From Planctomycetota bacterium (GTDB taxonomy: Bacteria > Planctomycetota > Phycisphaerae > Phycisphaerales > Phycisphaeraceae), in assembly GCA_024279865.1 (NCBI GenBank), contig JAJRRC010000060.1, positions 1 to 64,000 of the forward strand: a DNA stretch of 64,000 bases, given 5' to 3'. Position 1 is the stretch's first letter; each line of letters opens with the position of its first letter. The translations under genes were made by a program, and so were the position numbers. Shown here piece by piece: positions 60,384-64,000 of the stretch. The notes below the pieces were generated by a model. The model was given only the letters and a program-made list of their open reading frames with translations. It was not told the origin of the DNA and did no database searches.

Positions 60384-61334
60384 TTATGGTTTGTATTGAT
60401 ACCAATCTTTTGCTCTGATTCGCCCTGTTTGGTAGTAGGTCGATACAAGCTCAATATACTCTTTGAAATCAGTATTTTCAGTTAAAATACGATTTACAGA
60501 CTGCCAATCTACCTCAGGCCGAGGTTGTGACGGCAAGATCATGTCGCTTTCACTGGGGTTTTCTGGATTGAGCACAATAACTCCGATGCCATGAAGTGCA
60601 GATAGCATTTTAAGTTCTTGTACAATATTAGGGTCAACAGATGTTGCGACTAAATAGCCTTCATTTGCCCAACTGGAATTACTGACCGCTTGGAAAAAGC
60701 TTTTTCTGGCATTGCCTCCATTTAGTTCTTTTTTTACTTCAAATGACCAGAGACGTATACGTTGGCCCGTTCCTATTTTGACGCAGTTTCGAACAAGATC
60801 ATTCCATTCCTTGTCAATGGGTTGCATTGCGACAATATCAGGATGTAACCATTGATTGCCGCCGGTGCCACGGGAGTTCTTAGAGCGTTTTTCATCGATG
60901 CGTTGGCAATAAAGGTTTAACTCGGAATATAAATATTGCATGAGTATGGGATATAAGTCGTGTTCTGAAATGGACTTTTCATTGATGGGAGTTGTTTCGG
61001 GGTTTACTTCGCCATTTTCATTATCTGCTTCAGCTAAAATGGCATCTTGTTCTTTTTTATTTGGATTAAACCAGTATGTTCGAGGTCTAGGTGTATCTTG
61101 CCAAAATATATGCTTTTCTTTTTTTACAATAAGATTTTTGAGTGCGCCAATTTCTGAAATGATTTGCTGTATAAATTCCGAATCATTGTTGAATCGTGGA
61201 TTATCTCGTTTCTTCTGGTAGTCGTTGGAGTATTTTTTTACAATTGCTTCTGCAATTTGGCGAGCAGTAAATTTTTGACTTTCATGTTCCTTTAAAAAAT
61301 TAATAATTTTTTGAATTTGAGGAATGGTGCTCAT
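60384..61334 (-). CDS. HrgA-like winged-helix plus PD-(D/E)XK nuclease-like protein
   Basis: 316 residues. The N-terminal ~100 residues look like a winged helix (FTARQIAEAIVKKYSNDYQKK). The C-terminal part has WLHPDIVAMQP then, ~35 residues on, WSFEVKKELNGGNARKSFFQAVSNSSWANEGYLVA, matching the PD...ExK core of restriction-like nucleases and the COG2958/HrgA family, which replaces restriction genes in Helicobacter. Codon use and base composition are clearly more AT-rich than the neighbours, and no methylase is adjacent. It has its own ribosome site (AAAGGA, 8 nt). Probably acquired horizontally. Confidence 0.7.
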   Translation of the reverse strand: MSTIPQIQKIINFLKEHESQKFTARQIAEAIVKKYSNDYQKKRDNPRFNNDSEFIQQIISEIGALKNLIVKKEKHIFWQDTPRPRTYWFNPNKKEQDAILAEADNENGEVNPETTPINEKSISEHDLYPILMQYLYSELNLYCQRIDEKRSKNSRGTGGNQWLHPDIVAMQPIDKEWNDLVRNCVKIGTGQRIRLWSFEVKKELNGGNARKSFFQAVSNSSWANEGYLVATSVDPNIVQELKMLSALHGIGVIVLNPENPSESDMILPSQPRPEVDWQSVNRILTENTDFKEYIELVSTYYQTGRIRAKDWYQYKP

Positions 61335-61418
61335 TTGAAAATCCTTTTGAAAGCATGATGCTTTGGTTGAAAATACTGCAGTATGTGTTAAATTTTGAAT
61401 GGTGCCTAGGAATTGTAT

Positions 61419-62396
61419 TTACTTCACCGGTGGCGACACACCCAAATGCCCTTGATTGCGTTTTTTGGCCAAGTTGATTTGTAGCTGACGCTGCTCAAAA
61501 CGGACTTTTTGTTCAGGGGTTTGGGTGGCATAACATTTGTGACAGCAGACGCCAGCAATGTAATGCTCAGATTTTTTGTCGTCTTCATGGATCGGCAAAC
61601 GGCAGCCGTGACAGACGTCGTACTCGCCTTTTTCTAATTGATGATTCACCGACACGCGATGATCAAAGACAAAACATTCGCCGTGCCACAGGCTTTCCTC
61701 TTGAGGAACTTCTTCGATGTATTTGAGGATGCCGCCTTGGAGATGGTAGACCTCTTCAAAACCCTGGGCTTTGGCGTAGGCGGTGGATTTTTCACAGCGG
61801 ATGCCGCCGGTGCAGAACATGGCCACTTTTTTGTGCTTGGCAGGGTCGAGCGTTTTGTTCATGTATTCGGGGAACTCGCGGAAGGTTGCAATGTCTGGAT
61901 CAATCGCGCCTTCAAACGTGCCGATCTGGACTTCATAATCATTGCGGGTGTCGATTAGGATCACGTCGGGGTCACTGATTAGAGCGTTCCAGTCTTTGGG
62001 TTCGACGTAGGTTCCCACAATGTGGTTGGGATCGATGGCATCGATGCCCATGGTGACGATTTCTTTTTTGAGCTTGACCTTCATGCGGTAGAAGGGCATT
62101 TCGTCATGGACCGCTTCTTTGTGAACCAGTTTGGCCAAGCGTTCATCAGCCCGCAGGTGAGTCAGCACGGCATCGATCCCTTGGCGTGAGCCGGCGATGG
62201 TGCCGTTGATTCCTTCTGCTGCGAGCAGGAGGGAGCCTTTGACGTCATGGGATTTACAGAAATCCCACAAGGGCATTCGCATGGCTTCGTAGTCAGGCAA
62301 CGTGGCAAAGTGATACAGAGCAGCCACGATCGTGGGTTCAGTGTTTTTTTCGGTCCGGTTTTCAGAGATAGAGGTCGTCATTTTTAAGCTTTGCAT
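61419..62396 (-). CDS. trhO: tRNA uridine-34 hydroxylase (rhodanese-like)
   Basis: Oxygen-dependent formation of 5-hydroxyuridine at tRNA position 34. 325 residues. An N-terminal UPF0176 domain ([18 protein letters not shown]...[14 protein letters not shown]) and a rhodanese domain with active-site loop [14 protein letters not shown] are followed by a C-terminal cysteine-rich tail (CHGCRLPI...CCHKCYA). Two nearby ATGs (62396, 62381) are possible. Confidence 0.92.
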   Translation of the reverse strand: MQSLKMTTSISENRTEKNTEPTIVAALYHFATLPDYEAMRMPLWDFCKSHDVKGSLLLAAEGINGTIAGSRQGIDAVLTHLRADERLAKLVHKEAVHDEMPFYRMKVKLKKEIVTMGIDAIDPNHIVGTYVEPKDWNALISDPDVILIDTRNDYEVQIGTFEGAIDPDIATFREFPEYMNKTLDPAKHKKVAMFCTGGIRCEKSTAYAKAQGFEEVYHLQGGILKYIEEVPQEESLWHGECFVFDHRVSVNHQLEKGEYDVCHGCRLPIHEDDKKSEHYIAGVCCHKCYATQTPEQKVRFEQRQLQINLAKKRNQGHLGVSPPVK

Positions 62397-62508
62397 TTAG
62401 GTTTGAAGCCCTCCATTCTAAAGAGTGAATGGTTTTTAGACAAAGGGGTGTGGGATAGCGGGGATCGATTTTCACGGGGCTTCGCGACAAAATTCCTGCG
62501 ATCATCAC

Positions 62509-62548
62509 AACGCCGAGCCCTGAAGTCTGCTGAAGGGCCGGATTCTTG
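62509..62548. repeat. dispersed intergenic repeat, copy 2
   Basis: AACGCCGAGCCCTGAAGT to GGGCCGGATTCTTG, matching the ends of the 1427-1480 copy. It lies in the 405-bp gene-free stretch 62397-62801 together with a REP-like palindrome and a terminator. Confidence 0.6.
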
Positions 62549-62603
62549 CTACGTCACAAACACCCAAAGGGGGTAGAGCATTTGGCATTGGTTTCCCCTC
62601 CCG

Positions 62604-62630
62604 GACGCGCACGCTGTAAGCGTGCTGCTG
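62604..62630. repeat. REP-like palindrome
   Basis: GACGCGCACGCT GTA AGCGTGC with a perfect 7-bp stem (62609-62615 with 62619-62625). Confidence 0.7.
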
Positions 62631-62734
62631 CTTTTTAAACGCCCCCCTCGTCAAAGGCGGTAAGTATTTAAAAGTTTCTAGTTTTTGGTGCGATCAAATT
62701 TTCCGAGGAGGGCGTGATTGGTTGACGTTTGTGT

Positions 62735-62777
62735 TGAAAAAACAACCCCCATCATTTTTAGCAAATGATGGGGGTTG
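62735..62777 (-). terminator. intrinsic terminator of accC
   Basis: A perfect 15-bp stem (CAACCCCCATCATTT with AAATGATGGGGGTTG) and a 5-nt loop. On the minus strand it is followed by TTTTTT. It lies 25 bp past the accC stop. Confidence 0.9.
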
Positions 62778-62801
62778 GGTGAAAGTTTTTATTGAGATGT
62801 T

Positions 62802-64000
62802 TTAGCCTGGCTTGCGTTCGAGGAGTCGTTCGACGAAGTGGATGTCGATATCGCTTCGTCGGAAGTTGCCGTTGAGCATGAGGTCTGCGTGGAGGTCAAT
62901 GGTGGTCTTGATGGGACTGATCTGGAATTCGCGCAGAGCGCGTCGCATGCCGAGGATCGCTTCTTCACGGGTGTCCTTGTGGACAATGAGCTTGGCGATC
63001 ATTGAGTCATAGTTCGGCGGCACGGTGTAGCTGCCATAACAATGGGTATCCATTCGCACGCCTGGTCCGCCGGGCGGGTCAAACTGGGTCAGTGTGCCTG
63101 GGCTTGGCGCGAAGTTGCGTTTGGGATCTTCAGCATTGATCCGTACTTCGATGACATGCCCTTTGTGCTTAATTTGTCGCTGATTAAAAGGCAACTTTTC
63201 GCCTGCTGCAATTTTGATCTGCATTTTGACGATATCAATGCCCGTGAGCATCTCGGTGACAGGGTGTTCGACCTGAAGTCGGGTGTTGACTTCCATGAGG
63301 TAGAACTTTTTCTTCTTGGCATCCATGAGAAATTCAACCGTGCCAGCGGAGCAGTAGCCTGCTGCTTTGCATAGCCGGACGGCTGAGGCACAGAGTGTTT
63401 TGCGTTCGTCTTCATTGAGGACTGGGCAAGGCGCTTCTTCGATGAGTTTTTGATGGCGGCGTTGCATGGAACAATCGCGTTCAAACAGATGGACCACGTT
63501 GCCGTGTTCGTCGCCGAGGATTTGGACTTCGACGTGTCGGGCTTTTTCGATAAATTTTTCGATGTAGACCGTGGGATCGCCAAAGGCTGCGTCGGCTTCT
63601 GCCATGGCCTGTCTGTAGCCTGACTGAAGGGCGATGTCATTGTGGGCGATTCGCATGCCACGTCCGCCGCCGCCTGAGGCAGCTTTGACGATGACGGGGT
63701 ATCCGATTTCGCGTGCGACCTTGAGGGCCTGTTCATCAGACTCGATTTTCCCTTTGGAGCCTGGTGAGGTTGGCACTTTTTGTTTGATGGCCAATTGTTT
63801 GCAGGCGACTTTGTTGCCTAGCAATTTCATAGCTTCGACACTGGGGCCGATGAACTTGATATTGCATGAGGCACAAACCTCGGCAAAGTGCGCGTTTTCA
63901 GCCAGGAAGCCATAGCCAGGATGAATGGCATCGACGTTGGCGATCTCGGCGGCACTGATGATGCGGGAGATATTGAGATAGCTGTCAGCAGAGGGTGCTT
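62802..64000 (-). CDS. accC: acetyl-CoA carboxylase biotin carboxylase subunit, 5' part outside window
   Basis: ATP-grasp enzyme carboxylating biotin on AccB for fatty-acid synthesis. The visible ~399 residues run from APSADSYLNISRI and IHPGYGFLAENA, through the ATP-binding KAASGGGGRGMRI and the catalytic EVNTRLQVEHPVTEM, to the C-terminal end. The frame continues to the window edge, so only about 50 N-terminal residues are missing; an internal ATG at 63830 is not the true start. accB would be expected just upstream, outside the window. Confidence 0.93.
   Translation of the reverse strand, partial: APSADSYLNISRIISAAEIANVDAIHPGYGFLAENAHFAEVCASCNIKFIGPSVEAMKLLGNKVACKQLAIKQKVPTSPGSKGKIESDEQALKVAREIGYPVIVKAASGGGGRGMRIAHNDIALQSGYRQAMAEADAAFGDPTVYIEKFIEKARHVEVQILGDEHGNVVHLFERDCSMQRRHQKLIEEAPCPVLNEDERKTLCASAVRLCKAAGYCSAGTVEFLMDAKKKKFYLMEVNTRLQVEHPVTEMLTGIDIVKMQIKIAAGEKLPFNQRQIKHKGHVIEVRINAEDPKRNFAPSPGTLTQFDPPGGPGVRMDTHCYGSYTVPPNYDSMIAKLIVHKDTREEAILGMRRALREFQISPIKTTIDLHADLMLNGNFRRSDIDIHFVERLLERKPG

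Noticed and set aside
60384-61334. Complete restriction-modification system
   Set aside because: No methyltransferase or specificity gene lies on either side; only the single nuclease-like gene is present.

Overview
The window is ordinary bacterial chromosome of moderate GC content, densely coded on both strands, with no rRNA, tRNA, CRISPR array, prophage or insertion sequence that I could recognise. The gene set suggests a Planctomycetota bacterium, most likely of the Phycisphaerae type. The pointers are a von Willebrand/DUF4159 membrane gene cluster, a DksA-like protein with a lysine-rich tail and a degenerate zinc finger, MJ0042-like zinc-ribbon proteins, large multihaem cytochromes, and rpmH without an adjacent rnpA. 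This placement is inference from gene content, not from a marker phylogeny.

Layout: 0-7 kb holds a coiled-coil protein cut by the window edge, fumC, and a potassium-uptake set (KtrA-like, TrkA, TrkH) followed by a YbjQ protein. 7-16 kb holds mostly minus-strand housekeeping genes (thrC, lspA, a DksA-like gene, rpmH, bcp) plus rnc and aat, and two decayed genes: an MscS remnant without its pore and a galM without its 5' end. 16-28 kb holds a giant double-VWA membrane protein coupled to a second membrane protein and a DUF4159 protein, then a phosphoesterase, pyrC, a large exported membrane protein, an ABC ATPase, a second YbjQ protein and an isolated nuoI. 29-42 kb holds a sirohaem sulfite/nitrite reductase, zinc-ribbon proteins, a rhomboid protease, moaA, a KefB-type antiporter, a glycosyltransferase, two small lipoproteins and a YgbA-like nitrosative-stress protein.

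42.5-53.2 kb is the most distinctive region. Two histidine-kinase-type sensors precede five co-directional, tightly spaced or overlapping genes. These encode a CbcL-like fusion of 11 c-haem motifs to a membrane cytochrome b, a NapC/ImcH-like 12-haem cytochrome, two paralogous 15-haem cytochromes, and a thioredoxin-fold TPR protein. That is 53 predicted c-type haem sites. The set reads as an electron conduit from the quinone pool to the cell exterior or another periplasmic acceptor. 53-64 kb holds a ClC channel, an MBL hydrolase, trpC, small enzymes, an AT-rich insert with a HrgA-type nuclease-like gene, trhO and the 3' part of accC.

Four dispersed repeat families run through the window: (1) REP-like palindromes (AGCCGCACGCT..AGCGTGCGCG); (2) heptamer arrays (RCTGATA) at gene edges; (3) a G/C-rich element with core CTTCCGGGGG, forming perfect 13-bp and 17-bp tandem arrays that supply stop codons and also present inside at least four genes as Gly/Pro/Ser-rich insertions; (4) a two-copy 40-54 bp intergenic repeat. 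Several genes have a -10-like hexamer exactly 6 nt before the ATG and no Shine-Dalgarno, which suggests leaderless transcripts.
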